A DNA stretch of 64,000 bases from Bacillus sp. EB106-08-02-XG196 (GCF_013396335.1 NZ_JABWSY010000005.1:248001-312000); one strand, 5' to 3'. Shown: positions 48,630-58,664, numbered from the stretch's first letter. A program made the numbers and translations. Notes: generated by a model from the sequence alone, not told the origin.

Positions 48630-49417
48630 GTAACCCATTCTTTGACAAGATAAATTTTCATGACAATCATTATTTATACAAATTGCAAAAAAATAATAGT
48701 AATCTCATTGGAACATGGGGGGTCGAAACTGCAGATTCCAAATCTTTTTTAAGTCTAGAAAATGGTGGTTACGATTATGAGGTTGAAAAGGTATCAAGTT
48801 CAATTAATAGCATTAGCAATCAGTTTATTAGTAACTATACTTTTAATGAAGGTAAATTTAATTTAAATCTAAATGAATCTATAGATAATAATAAGGTATA
48901 TAGAGAACATAGACTTCAGGCTTTAGAAGACAGTTATTTTATGGACTTTGTCATGAGGTTTCAGTTCAATAAAGATTTGTTTCCATATGCATCAATAGGC
49001 GGAGATGTATTCGAGCATAAAAATATATACATTAATTATCAGTACGAAGTTGATAAAGTAGTATTATATGGAGAAACATATAAAGTTACAGTTGAAGTAA
49101 CGGACGTTAAAAAGGTAGATAATTTTAAACAGGTTATATATGTTAGAGGAAATGAAAATTATTGGGTAGTTCATGTAAGATTATTTCCTCGTGCGTATGA
49201 TAGAGAAATTATCAAGTTGGTGCGCTATACAAAGAAAGCTCGTCCTCTTCCACAGTTTTTGGCAAATGCTTTATTAAAGACCCCCCTAAATAAGCACCTT
49301 TGGTACAATGGGGAAAAAAGCACTTTGAAATTGCCGATTAATGCATTCGGACTTGTAAAGGTTTGTAAATCTGAGGAACTTGTTTTAAAAACAAGGACAA
49401 TATTTGAGCATATATGA
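48626..49417 (+). CDS. Unknown protein of the exopolysaccharide block
   Basis: 263 residues; start overlaps the previous stop (ATGA). No signal, membrane helix or glycosyltransferase motif is visible. It is rich in beta-type segments with many Asn, Tyr and Phe (VIYVRGNENYWVVHVRLFPRAYD). It lies 10 bp before an (alpha/alpha)-barrel-like gene, and the two probably act together on the polymer. I do not recognise the family. Confidence 0.7.
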   Translation: MSNPFFDKINFHDNHYLYKLQKNNSNLIGTWGVETADSKSFLSLENGGYDYEVEKVSSSINSISNQFISNYTFNEGKFNLNLNESIDNNKVYREHRLQALEDSYFMDFVMRFQFNKDLFPYASIGGDVFEHKNIYINYQYEVDKVVLYGETYKVTVEVTDVKKVDNFKQVIYVRGNENYWVVHVRLFPRAYDREIIKLVRYTKKARPLPQFLANALLKTPLNKHLWYNGEKSTLKLPINAFGLVKVCKSEELVLKTRTIFEHI

Positions 49418-49427
49418 GGTATTTATA

Positions 49428-51047
49428 ATGGAAAAACAGATAATAGCTGCAAAGTTAAAAAAAATATTAAATTATTTAGTTAGTCATCAGAAAAATGGTG
49501 TTTTCCCCGCACGTAGTAGTTACGGAGAAACTTTTTCATTGTTAGCTTTATCTATAACCAATCAAGAGATATATAAGGAATTTATAGATGAGTTTATCGA
49601 TTCATATGGAAAAAAAGATAAGTCACATTACAATTTCCACTGGGAATTTAACAATTATGCATTGTTGACTTATTTAGAATCGTCCAATGATCCAACGGTT
49701 CATGCAAATGTATTTCCTCTGAAATTTAAGGGGACGAGTTGTACGAATTGGACAATATTAAGAGGATTATCATACATTCTTTCAAATGATACAAAAAAAG
49801 GATTAGATGAAATTAATATCAAGATAAAGAATTATCAATTGGAATCAGGTTTAATAATGGATGATCCAGATGTAAAATCTCTTCAATACCACTGCTTTTC
49901 TATGGCACTTATTGCAGAAGTTTATGAGCGTACTAATATTGAAACCTACAAAGATAGCTTTTTGAGTGCAGTTGACTTTATCTCCAACTTTATATTAAAA
50001 AATGGTATGGCAATTTATATAGGAAGAGGACAGGAGCAAATATTTGGTTACGGTCCTCTCTTATTCTCCTTGGAATATGCCTTTAAATTAACAAATAAGG
50101 TTTATTATAAACATCTTTTTAATAGGGTATTTGAATATGTTTTTAGCTTCCAAAGAGAAGATGGTTCTATCCCATTAGTAATTCGTGAAAAAGAGAAGGG
50201 ATATCCAGAAGTAATTAACGTTAACGATAAAAGTTTTTTAGGATGGTACAACTATAATAATTATTTTGATTATCTACCTTTCTTTGCATATTATCTCTCT
50301 AAAACATTAAAAATTTATAAAGATTTTGATTTATCAAACCTTAACTCAATTCCTAATAAAGAGAAATACTCGGATGATAATTATCTAGTATTTTCAAATC
50401 ATAATTACGATGCAGTGATTGCTAAGCCAGGTGGGTATTGGACGAATGACTTGCCAGTTCCACTTATAGTATCAAAGCAAGAAGTTTTAACACCTTGTTA
50501 TGGAGGTGAGCAGTATGGGAGTTTATTATATTCCCCTAAATCAATTCCCCTGCCGTGGGGAAGAATATCATCACAAAAAGAGCAATTTAAAGATAAAATA
50601 AAAAAGGCAGCCAAAAAAGCTTTAGGAAAGCCTATTTCTAACGAATATTATTTTAGGGATAGATTACAGTTTAGATTTAATCAGAATTCCCTAATTGGAG
50701 AAGGTCATAATGTGAAGTTTGAAAGACATTTTTCCTTTAGAGAACGAGAAATCGAAATTAAGGACATTATAGTATTCAAACGATTTATATCATTCACTGA
50801 GTTTTTTCCTGTTAACCTATTTGCATTTAATCTTGTTCAAGAACAAAATAACTTATATAAATGTATACTAAATCACAATTCGCTTTTTATAAAAGGTGAA
50901 GGATTTAAGCTTGATAATGATTTATATTATTGTACTTTAGGAGAGATGAATAGAATATATAAAAGTCTTAAAGACGTTTCTTTCTCCCAAGGGGATAGTA
51001 TATGTTATAAATATTCACTTATAATTGGTGATGACTATGAAGTATGA
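49428..51047 (+). CDS. Predicted (alpha/alpha)-toroid plus beta-sandwich protein, heparinase-like layout
   Basis: 539 residues from ATG 49428 (GAGGTATTT upstream). The first 310 residues are helical with repeated aromatic hairpins (TNWTILRGLSYILS, LQYHCFSMALIAEVYE, YGPLLFSLEYAFK, YNNYFDYLPFFAYYL), as in (alpha/alpha)6 toroids. The rest is strand-rich (NHNYDAVIAKPGGYWTNDL, VKFERHFSFREREIEIKDIIVF). This order matches heparinase II/III-type lyases and some glucuronyl C5-epimerases, fitting a polymer that probably contains glucuronate. No signal peptide, so it may act inside. Specificity is unknown. Confidence 0.6.
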   Translation: MEKQIIAAKLKKILNYLVSHQKNGVFPARSSYGETFSLLALSITNQEIYKEFIDEFIDSYGKKDKSHYNFHWEFNNYALLTYLESSNDPTVHANVFPLKFKGTSCTNWTILRGLSYILSNDTKKGLDEINIKIKNYQLESGLIMDDPDVKSLQYHCFSMALIAEVYERTNIETYKDSFLSAVDFISNFILKNGMAIYIGRGQEQIFGYGPLLFSLEYAFKLTNKVYYKHLFNRVFEYVFSFQREDGSIPLVIREKEKGYPEVINVNDKSFLGWYNYNNYFDYLPFFAYYLSKTLKIYKDFDLSNLNSIPNKEKYSDDNYLVFSNHNYDAVIAKPGGYWTNDLPVPLIVSKQEVLTPCYGGEQYGSLLYSPKSIPLPWGRISSQKEQFKDKIKKAAKKALGKPISNEYYFRDRLQFRFNQNSLIGEGHNVKFERHFSFREREIEIKDIIVFKRFISFTEFFPVNLFAFNLVQEQNNLYKCILNHNSLFIKGEGFKLDNDLYYCTLGEMNRIYKSLKDVSFSQGDSICYKYSLIIGDDYEV

Positions 51048-52356
51048 TTTAACAAAGAATGGGAGAATGACTAGTAAAGTAATAAATTCTTTGTCATACG
51101 GCATACTTGAGAGGATTATTGATCTTCTGTTTGGACTTACGGCCAGTATAATTACAGTCAGGTATTTAGGTAGGGAAGAATACGGCATCATTAATTATAT
51201 AATAAGTATTGGATCACTTATAAATTTCATAAATTTAGCTCCTGAAACCTATCTATATAAAGTATATATGGAATTATCTAAAGATAAGTTAAATGAGTAT
51301 TTATCGTCATACATGTTATTCTCAATCTTGAAGTCGTCCATAATCATAATACTAAACTTGGTAATTGGAATTGTACTATATATTCAATTTGGAGACATTG
51401 CATATTTAGCTATTATACTAATTAATGGCCTTGTATATTTATTTACCTCAATTTCAGCAATATTTATCGTCTTTCTAGAATTAAACTTTAATCAGCAAAT
51501 AATAACAAAAATATTTATAGCAGCAAAGTTGATAAGGACATTGGTCATTTGTGGATTAATTATCGTACCTAGTTTGTATTTAGTAGTAATTGCGGATTTA
51601 TTGTTTGCTCTAGTTCAAATAATTCTATTTTTTATTGCCTTTAGATCCAAACAGTTAATGAAAATTAGTGCAAATTTTAAAGAATCTATTTATATTCTGA
51701 AGGAATCTATCTATAAATATTCTATTTGGACACATTTTACTGGTGTTATTACACAGATTATTTATAAAATAGATCCTCTCATTTTGGGTGTTTTCAGTAG
51801 TATGATGGTTGTTGGGAAATATTCAATTGCATTAAACATATCAAATTATTTCATAATAATATTTCAAGTATTACAAAAGAACACTAATATGGCTTTAGGG
51901 AATCTAAATGATAACGTAGAAAGTTCTCGTATAACATTAAAATTCACTATAGCAAGTGTGATAATTGCTATATTTCAATATATTGGATTTATTTTTTTGG
52001 GAAAATACTTCCTTATGCTTTACGTTGATAACCCAATTGAAATCCAGTTATTATATGAGTATTCATTATATATTATTTTGGGTTTATCTATCTTTAATGC
52101 TTTTCGACCATTAGCGAGCTACTTGACAATAAAATCTAACCCTAAAACTTTTCTATTAAATACTATTTTACCGTCTGGACTAATGTCGGTAATTTTTTAT
52201 ATAGTAGGTGCAAAGTTGTATGGTGCTTTAGGTGTAGCAATCGCGAATGTAGTAACATATTCTTTTGCTGTTATTCTAATTCTTTGTGCCCTGAAAAAGT
52301 CAAAGTTTAATATTAGATCACAGGAAAGTGGAGGTGAAGTAAAAAATGTTGGATAA
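51037..52356 (+). CDS. Wzx-type flippase
   Basis: 439 residues from ATG 51037, overlapping the previous gene's end. Twelve to fourteen membrane helices; N-terminal LSYGILERIIDLLFGLTASIITVRYLGREEYGIINY is the PST/MOP-superfamily signature. It moves the lipid-linked repeat unit across the membrane to the polymerase. Its stop overlaps the acyltransferase start. Confidence 0.9.
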   Translation: MKYDLTKNGRMTSKVINSLSYGILERIIDLLFGLTASIITVRYLGREEYGIINYIISIGSLINFINLAPETYLYKVYMELSKDKLNEYLSSYMLFSILKSSIIIILNLVIGIVLYIQFGDIAYLAIILINGLVYLFTSISAIFIVFLELNFNQQIITKIFIAAKLIRTLVICGLIIVPSLYLVVIADLLFALVQIILFFIAFRSKQLMKISANFKESIYILKESIYKYSIWTHFTGVITQIIYKIDPLILGVFSSMMVVGKYSIALNISNYFIIIFQVLQKNTNMALGNLNDNVESSRITLKFTIASVIIAIFQYIGFIFLGKYFLMLYVDNPIEIQLLYEYSLYIILGLSIFNAFRPLASYLTIKSNPKTFLLNTILPSGLMSVIFYIVGAKLYGALGVAIANVVTYSFAVILILCALKKSKFNIRSQESGGEVKNVG

Positions 52357-52963
52357 AATAATTAGGGTGAAAAGAGGCATTTATCAGAGGGGTTATTATC
52401 TTGCCATGAAAAAAAGATTTCATTCCTTTGGTAAATACTGCAATATTTCATTTAAAAGTATAGTAAGAGGTAAGGAAAAAATATCCCTTGGGGAAAATTG
52501 TACAATACATGATTATGCTCTTTTGGATGCTAGCAATCTTATTGATAAAGGAATAATTATTGGAAATAATACAATTATTCATTCCTTTACTCATATTAAA
52601 TCTTTTGATGGAAAAATTGAAATTGGACATAATTGTACAATTAATTCCTTTTGCTTAATGTACGGATGTGAAAAGGGAATTAAGATAGGAAATGGTGTTA
52701 GAATTGCAACTGGTGCTTCCATGGTAGCTAATAGCCATGTGTTCGATAACCCGGATATTTATATTAGCGAACAGGGTGTAACATCTAAAGGAATCATAAT
52801 TGAAGACGATGTATGGATAGCAAGTGGTGTAAGGATAATTGATGGTGTAACTGTCGGGAAAGGGAGTGTAATTGGTGCAAATGCAGTAGTAACAAAAGAT
52901 ATACCTCCTTACTCAATTGCTGTAGGTGTGCCAGCTCAAGTAATAAGAAGTAGAAAAGTATAA
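52346..52963 (+). CDS. Left-handed beta-helix acyltransferase
   Basis: 205 residues; ATG 52346 lies inside the flippase 3' end behind AGTGGAGGTGAAG. Hexapeptide repeats are clear (ISLGENCTIHDY, GIIIGNNTIIHS, KIEIGHNCTINS, GIKIGNGVRIAT, VTVGKGSVIGAN). The WbbJ/LacA-type end AVVTKDIPPYSIAVGVPAQVIRSRKV follows, with the catalytic His in NSHVFDN. It probably O-acetylates a sugar of the repeat unit. Confidence 0.9.
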   Translation: MLDKIIRVKRGIYQRGYYLAMKKRFHSFGKYCNISFKSIVRGKEKISLGENCTIHDYALLDASNLIDKGIIIGNNTIIHSFTHIKSFDGKIEIGHNCTINSFCLMYGCEKGIKIGNGVRIATGASMVANSHVFDNPDIYISEQGVTSKGIIIEDDVWIASGVRIIDGVTVGKGSVIGANAVVTKDIPPYSIAVGVPAQVIRSRKV

Positions 52964-52983
52964 AGTAAGGGAAAAAGGAAATC

Positions 52984-54237
52984 ATGATAAAAAACATTTT
53001 ATTTATTATATTATTATCAGGCATTCTTTTCTTTCCTAATGGAGGGATTCTTGACGATAGTACGTTAATAAGCTCCATTTTAATTTTGATTAGTTGCTTT
53101 TTGGGACGTTTTAAGAATAAAAAATGCTTACAGGATATTTTATATCTTTTACCATTAATAGCTTTGAGTTTTTACTCACTTTTAGTCATTTATATAAATC
53201 AATCTTATGATTTTTATTATTTTTTGAACTTTAGTAGAGTGATCATTATTTCTCTAGGCATATACTCTTTAATAAGGATATTTAATTTAGGGGTATTTCA
53301 GAATCTATCTAATATTTATATTGCTCTTTATGTAAATGTATTAATAACATTGGTTCAATATTACGATTGGTTTGGACTGGCGCAATTTGCCTTCTCAATT
53401 AATAAGCAGTTTATATCTTATGCTTTTAGAGAATATAGAGTAATGGGATTGTTATCTGGCTATGATTCTAATGGTATTACTCTGGCATTTACTTTAGTAT
53501 TGGGGACTATACTCTTTTTTATTTCAAAAAATATCTATATAAAAATTATTTTCTTGGTTTTAAACTTTGGGTGTTTAATTGGATTATTATTTGCATCACG
53601 AACAGGAATAGTAGCTGCTATAATTGGAACAGCTATAATTTTTATTGTGATTAACTGGAAAAACTACTTGAAGTTAATCGTGGCTTTGGTTGGTATACTA
53701 GTATTTGTGGTTGTATTATATAAATCGGTAATAACCTTTGAACAGTTTGTCCCACAAAAATACCAACAAACATATGAATTCATGTTTGAGCCTATTCTTA
53801 ACTATTATCATTACGGAAAATTTGAATCAATTAGTACAGATGACTTGGTTAAGAACCACTACACAAAACTTTCAGATGATAATTTTATAGTAATGTTTGG
53901 TAGCTCTTTTTCCAATGCTTCTAAACTTGGTGGCTATACAGACGTAGGATATTTACAAATTATAAACGGTTTAGGTTTAATAGGCTTGCTTCTGGTTTTA
54001 ATTTGCTTTGGATATTGGACGTTTCTAATATTTAAAGTCAAGAGACAGTATTTCCCAAGTGTTGATGAGTCAACAAGGTTACCTTATAAGTATATTTTAG
54101 CTTATTTAATTGCCTTTGTTATTAATATTTTTATTTTAAATTTTAAAGGACCATACTTTTATGCTGATACAATTATTTTTATATTTATGACAGTGTTTTT
54201 AACATATTTTTATGAAATAAGAATTATGCAAGAATAA
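52984..54237 (+). CDS. Wzy-type polysaccharide polymerase / O-antigen ligase-like
   Basis: 417 residues, ten to twelve membrane helices. A large outer loop at about residues 255-310 (VPQKYQQTYEFMFEPILNYYHYG...) and the mid-protein motif LFASRTGIVAAIIG fit Wzy/WaaL polymerases. It would polymerise repeat units on the outer face, with length set by the Wzz-type protein. Sequence in this family is poorly conserved, so the call rests on topology and locus. Confidence 0.82.
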   Translation: MIKNILFIILLSGILFFPNGGILDDSTLISSILILISCFLGRFKNKKCLQDILYLLPLIALSFYSLLVIYINQSYDFYYFLNFSRVIIISLGIYSLIRIFNLGVFQNLSNIYIALYVNVLITLVQYYDWFGLAQFAFSINKQFISYAFREYRVMGLLSGYDSNGITLAFTLVLGTILFFISKNIYIKIIFLVLNFGCLIGLLFASRTGIVAAIIGTAIIFIVINWKNYLKLIVALVGILVFVVVLYKSVITFEQFVPQKYQQTYEFMFEPILNYYHYGKFESISTDDLVKNHYTKLSDDNFIVMFGSSFSNASKLGGYTDVGYLQIINGLGLIGLLLVLICFGYWTFLIFKVKRQYFPSVDESTRLPYKYILAYLIAFVINIFILNFKGPYFYADTIIFIFMTVFLTYFYEIRIMQE

Positions 54238-54286
54238 GGGTGTTCCTAGCTTATAACTAAAAAGTACGCCCTATCCGGAGGAAAAA

Positions 54287-55486
54287 ATGAAAATAGCATA
54301 CTTGACAAATTATTTCCCTTTTCCACCTCAAAATGGTGGAAGTATAGTAATGTTTAATACAATTAAAAATCTATCAAGGTCGAATAGCATTGATATATAT
54401 TCATTATCCCGGGGTGATCATGGTAACTTGAAAGAAATGGAGAGGTATTGTAATAATATTAAGCTCTATGTAAAAGAGTCAAAACAATCGCCGTTGCGTC
54501 TTTTAAAAAGCTTAATGTCAAAGTATCCTTACTCCTACTATAGATATTATTCAGATGAGTATTGTAACGATTTAATCGCTAATATTAATAAAAATAAATA
54601 CGACTTGGTATTTATTGATTCTGAGGACTTATTTATTTATGGACAACAAATTAGTCAAAGGACAAATACCAAAACTGTATTAAGAGCTCATAACGTTCTT
54701 TCTACATTAGCAGAAAGAACAATGGAGAAGGAAAAAGCCCTATATAAAAAAATAGGATGGTACTATGAAAAGGTTAAAGCTGAAAGATGTGAAAGTAAAT
54801 TTAATATATTTGATTTAGTCGTAACTTTAAGTTCAGAAGATCTTAATTACTATAAGAAAAAATCAAAAATACGAAAAGAAGGAATAATTGCCATACCGCC
54901 TGGTGTTGATTTAGAGTATTATCAAGAATATGTTAACAATGATTTTGACCTATTAGAGCAAGATAATATTGTGTTTGTAGGTACGTTAAATTGGCTTCCA
55001 AATAGAGACGCTGTACATTGGTTTATTAATGAAGTTTTCCCAACCATTTTAATGAAAAAACCGAATGTGAAATTTACAGTAGTCGGTCATAATCCTCCAG
55101 AGGATTTAAAGGCTTATGAGAATGATAATATCATCTTCACAGGAAGTGTCCCTGACGTAAGAGCGTATATAAAAAGAGCTACTGCTGTGGTTATTCCTTT
55201 AAGAATTGGATCAGGTATCAAGCTTAAATTACTTGAAGCTATAGCTATGAACAAGCCAATAGTTACAACTTCAATTGGAAAAGAAGGAATCAATATACCA
55301 ACTACCAAAAGAGAAATTATAGTATGTGATAATGCTGAAGAATTTGCTCTTAATGTAGTAAATATACTATCTAGCAAAGAACTACAAAATGATCTAATCA
55401 ATAAAACAGCATTACTGGCACCAAGTCTGACTTGGGAAAACATTTGCAAAGAATTAGAGAAAAGATTCACGCAATTGATTAGGTAA
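54287..55486 (+). CDS. Glycosyltransferase, GT4-like
   Basis: 399 residues, ATG after CGGAGG. N-terminal MKIAYLTNYFPFPPQNGGSIVMFNTIKNL; donor domain with NIVFVGTLNWLPNRDAVHWFINEVFP, FTVVGHNPPE, and VVIPLRIGSGIKLKLLEAIAMNKPIVTTSIG. It is a paralogue of the transferase at 44247 (same GTGIK/GSGIK motif). Last gene of the AT-rich block; a strong terminator follows at 55585. Confidence 0.9.
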   Translation: MKIAYLTNYFPFPPQNGGSIVMFNTIKNLSRSNSIDIYSLSRGDHGNLKEMERYCNNIKLYVKESKQSPLRLLKSLMSKYPYSYYRYYSDEYCNDLIANINKNKYDLVFIDSEDLFIYGQQISQRTNTKTVLRAHNVLSTLAERTMEKEKALYKKIGWYYEKVKAERCESKFNIFDLVVTLSSEDLNYYKKKSKIRKEGIIAIPPGVDLEYYQEYVNNDFDLLEQDNIVFVGTLNWLPNRDAVHWFINEVFPTILMKKPNVKFTVVGHNPPEDLKAYENDNIIFTGSVPDVRAYIKRATAVVIPLRIGSGIKLKLLEAIAMNKPIVTTSIGKEGINIPTTKREIIVCDNAEEFALNVVNILSSKELQNDLINKTALLAPSLTWENICKELEKRFTQLIR

Positions 55487-55584
55487 ACTATTAAAAAAGA
55501 GGCTAAATCTCCTGGAATTGAGTACCACTCTGTTGGTAGACCATCTGTTATATTAGAAAAAAAGTTAATACAAATCTAGTTTTT

Positions 55585-55618
55585 AAAAGTCTAGTAGGAA
55601 AACCTACTAGACTTTTTT
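55585..55618 (+). terminator. Terminator between the glycosyltransferase block and manC
   Basis: AAAAGTCTAGTAGG and CCTACTAGACTTTT form a perfect 14-bp stem around AAAA, followed by T. It sits only 18 bp before the manC start with its ribosome site in between. Full read-through would need antitermination, which fits an EAR-type element upstream. Confidence 0.92.
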
Positions 55619-55635
55619 ATAGAGGAGGAATTTAG

Positions 55636-57012
55636 ATGAAATTAGTTCTATTATCAGGGGGTTCTGGTAAACGATTGTGGCCATTATCTAATGATGCAAG
55701 ATCTAAGCAATTTTTAAAAGTATTACGTAATGGAGAAAATCAATTACAATCTATGGTACAAAGAGTGTGGGGTCAATTAGATAAATTAGGTTTAACACAA
55801 TCAGCTGTTATTGCAACAAGTAAAACACAGGTAGAAATGATACAAAGTCAAATTGGGAAAGATGTCTCGATAATTGTAGAACCAGAAAGAAGAGATACAT
55901 TCCCAGCTATAGCATTAGCAGCATCATATTTCTTTTCACAAGATAAAACAGACAGAAATGAAGTAGTTGGTGTATTACCAGTTGATCCATATGTTGACGA
56001 TAATTTCTTTGCTAGATTATTGGATCTAGAGGATGTAATTAAATCCTCTAATGCAGAATTAGCATTAATGGGTGTACAACCAACGTTCCCTTCTGAAAAG
56101 TATGGCTATATTGTTCCAAGTAAAAAACAAACTACTTTAGAATCATTAAAAGTGAGTCACTTCAAAGAAAAACCAAAAATGGAAGAAGCACAAGCGCTGT
56201 TAGAACAACAAGCTCTCTGGAACTGTGGCGTATTTGCATTTAAGTTAGACAAAATTATTACTATGCTAGAGGAAAAAAATCTTCCTACAAATTATGATGA
56301 ACTTTTAGCAAATTATTCTTTGCTACCTAAAATAAGTTTTGATTATGAGGTAGTAGAGAAAACTAAAGATATTGTGGCTATTCCGTTTGAAGGTGGTTGG
56401 AAAGACTTAGGAACATGGAATACCTTAACAGAAGAGATGGGTACCAATATACTAGGTAAGGCAAATGCAAGTCATGATTCTTTAAATACACATATCATTA
56501 ATGAACTAGATATTCCTGTTTCGGTACTTGGTTTATCTAATATTCTCGTTGCAGCTAGCCCAGACGGCATATTAGTTACAGATAAGGATGCTAGTCCTCG
56601 TGTGAAGGAAATGATTGGACATTTAGATCAACGACCAATGTATGAGGAACGTCGTTGGGGTTGGTATCGTGTTCTTGAGCATACCAAATACGATGATAAT
56701 ACAGAGGTTCTAACAAAGCGTATTAATATTTCAGCTGGAAAGAATTTAAGTTATCAATTCCATAATTATCGTCGTGAAGTTTGGACTATTGTGAAAGGAG
56801 AGGGAGTTCTCCTTTTAAATGATGAATTTAGAGTAATTCGGCCTGGAGATGTCGTAGAAATACCTATTGGTATAAAGCATGCAGTTAAAGCTGTTATAGA
56901 TTTGGAATTTATTGAAGTACAAACTGGTACTCAATTAGTAGAAGAAGATAATCATCGCATTCTTTTATCATGGGATGAAATTGAAGAAACAACTTATGCT
57001 TTAAGTAATTAG
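55636..57012 (+). CDS. manC: Mannose-1-phosphate guanylyltransferase (type II, with isomerase-like cupin)
   Basis: 458 residues, ATG after GAGGAGG. The pyrophosphorylase domain begins LVLLSGGSGKRLWPLSNDARSKQFL, with the FKEKPKMEEA motif and WKDLGTWN. The C-terminal cupin (about 345-450; VWTIVKGEGVLLLNDEF, GDVVEIPIGIKHAV) is the phosphomannose-isomerase-like part of type II enzymes. It makes GDP-mannose, implying mannose or a derivative in the polymer. Confidence 0.93.
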   Translation: MKLVLLSGGSGKRLWPLSNDARSKQFLKVLRNGENQLQSMVQRVWGQLDKLGLTQSAVIATSKTQVEMIQSQIGKDVSIIVEPERRDTFPAIALAASYFFSQDKTDRNEVVGVLPVDPYVDDNFFARLLDLEDVIKSSNAELALMGVQPTFPSEKYGYIVPSKKQTTLESLKVSHFKEKPKMEEAQALLEQQALWNCGVFAFKLDKIITMLEEKNLPTNYDELLANYSLLPKISFDYEVVEKTKDIVAIPFEGGWKDLGTWNTLTEEMGTNILGKANASHDSLNTHIINELDIPVSVLGLSNILVAASPDGILVTDKDASPRVKEMIGHLDQRPMYEERRWGWYRVLEHTKYDDNTEVLTKRINISAGKNLSYQFHNYRREVWTIVKGEGVLLLNDEFRVIRPGDVVEIPIGIKHAVKAVIDLEFIEVQTGTQLVEEDNHRILLSWDEIEETTYALSN

Positions 57013-57019
57013 ATATTTT

Positions 57020-57051
57020 AAAGGACTATTAAATAATTTAGTAGTCCTTTA
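57020..57051 (+). terminator. manC terminator
   Basis: AAAGGACTA pairs with TAGTCCTTT across a loop, then a T-rich tail. Confidence 0.8.
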
Positions 57052-57135
57052 TTGTTTAAATGCTATGTATGATCCTATTTTTTTCTGCCATACTTAAGGT
57101 GGAACAAATTGGGATTATTTGTAATAGGTGCAGTC

Positions 57136-57144
57136 TGTTATAAT
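57136..57144 (+). promoter_or_regulatory. Extended -10 promoter of ugd
   Basis: TG-T-TATAAT at 57136-57144 with TTGTAA 14 bp further up; 84 bp before the ugd start. It suggests ugd can be expressed separately from the long operon. Confidence 0.55.
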
Positions 57145-57227
57145 TAATTCTATTGGGAATTAGTATTATTTTAAAACAATGAACATTTATAATCGATTTA
57201 GAAAATTATATGAGGTGTGGTTGAACA

Positions 57228-58547
57228 ATGAAAATTGCAGTAGCTGGTACTGGCTATGTAGGATTAGTAACTGGGGTATGTTTGGCTGAACACAATCATT
57301 CCGTTACTTGTGTAGATATAGATGATAATAAAGTTGCCTTAATGAAGGCTGGGATATCTCCTATTTTTGAACCAGGTCTTGAAAAATTAATGGCTAATAA
57401 TATGGATAGATTAACATTTACAACAGATTATAAAAATGCCTATAAAGAGGCAGATGTTATTTTTATAGGTGTGGGAACTCCAGAAAAGCAGGATGGATCA
57501 GCAAATTTAAGTTATGTATATGGAGTAACTGAACAAATTGCTAGAAGTATCGAAAAGGATTGTGTAGTTGTTGTCAAATCAACGGTGCCAATAGGCACAA
57601 ATGATAAAATTGAAGATTTGATAAAATCTAACTTGGTACATGATGTAAATGTGGCTGTTGCCTCTAATCCAGAGTTTTTGGCGCAAGGTACTGCTGTAAG
57701 AGATACTCTTTATCCTTCGAGGATTGTTATTGGTGTAGAAGATGAGAGTGCAGGTGAAATTTTAAAACAGGTATATAAGTCTTTTGACGCCCCTCTGATG
57801 GTTACGAATAGAAAAAGTGCTGAAATGATAAAGTATGCTTCTAATGATTTCCTTGCATTGAAGATCTCCTTTATTAATGAAATAGCTAACCTTTGTGAGA
57901 TTATTGGAGCAAACATAGAGGATGTAGCTCTCGGAATGGGTTATGACAACCGAATCGGGGATCGCTTCCTAAATGCAGGAATTGGTTATGGTGGTTCTTG
58001 TTTTCCTAAGGATACAAAAGCCCTTCACTGGTTGGCAAATTTCCATGATAATGAGTTAAAAACGGTTAAGGCTGCCATTGATGTAAACGAAAACCAAAAG
58101 CTAAAATTAATAAAAAAATCGCGCAAGTATTTCGATAGCTTCAATGGATTAAATATTGCCGTGCTAGGCTTAACCTTCAAACCTGGAACAGATGACTTAA
58201 GAGAAGCACCTACTCTTGTAAATATTCCTATCATGCTAGAGGATGGAGCAAGAGTAAAAGCATGGGACCCTGTTGGTGTTGAGAACTTTAAGAAAAGATT
58301 TCCTGACGAAATTACTTATTGCAATACCATTGAAGACACAATCACAAATGCAGATGTATGTTTCATCTTTACTGAATGGGATGAAGTAAAAGGCTTTGAC
58401 ATTTCAAAATATAGTAAACTAATGAAAAAACCAATTGTTATAGATGGAAGAAACTGCTATGACTTGAATCGTGTTAAAAAGGCTAATATGATATATGAAT
58501 CTATTGGAAGAGAGGCTGTTAATAGTTTTGAAGTTATACTCATATAA
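57228..58547 (+). CDS. ugd: UDP-glucose 6-dehydrogenase
   Basis: 439 residues, ATG after GAGGTG. NAD-binding start MKIAVAGTGYVGLVTGVCLAEHNHSVTCVDID. Active site with catalytic Cys in GYGGSCFPKDTKAL, plus SNPEFLAQGTAVRD and the C-terminal VLGLTFKPGTDDLREAPTL. It oxidises UDP-glucose (from GalU) to UDP-glucuronate. It is a known substrate of the tyrosine kinase type encoded at 40174 in B. subtilis. B. subtilis relatives are TuaD and YwqF. Confidence 0.95.
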   Translation: MKIAVAGTGYVGLVTGVCLAEHNHSVTCVDIDDNKVALMKAGISPIFEPGLEKLMANNMDRLTFTTDYKNAYKEADVIFIGVGTPEKQDGSANLSYVYGVTEQIARSIEKDCVVVVKSTVPIGTNDKIEDLIKSNLVHDVNVAVASNPEFLAQGTAVRDTLYPSRIVIGVEDESAGEILKQVYKSFDAPLMVTNRKSAEMIKYASNDFLALKISFINEIANLCEIIGANIEDVALGMGYDNRIGDRFLNAGIGYGGSCFPKDTKALHWLANFHDNELKTVKAAIDVNENQKLKLIKKSRKYFDSFNGLNIAVLGLTFKPGTDDLREAPTLVNIPIMLEDGARVKAWDPVGVENFKKRFPDEITYCNTIEDTITNADVCFIFTEWDEVKGFDISKYSKLMKKPIVIDGRNCYDLNRVKKANMIYESIGREAVNSFEVILI

Positions 58548-58625
58548 TTTATATCAATAGAATTGAAGTTGATAAAATTGTCTATACTAACTATTTCATG
58601 CCCAATCAATGCAAGTTACTAAAAC

Positions 58626-58664
58626 AAGCAGCATAATGATTCATTTATTATGCTGCTTTATTTG
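58626..58664 (+). terminator. ugd terminator
   Basis: AAGCAGCATAAT and ATTATGCTGCTT stem with T-rich tail. It ends the polysaccharide locus. Confidence 0.92.
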
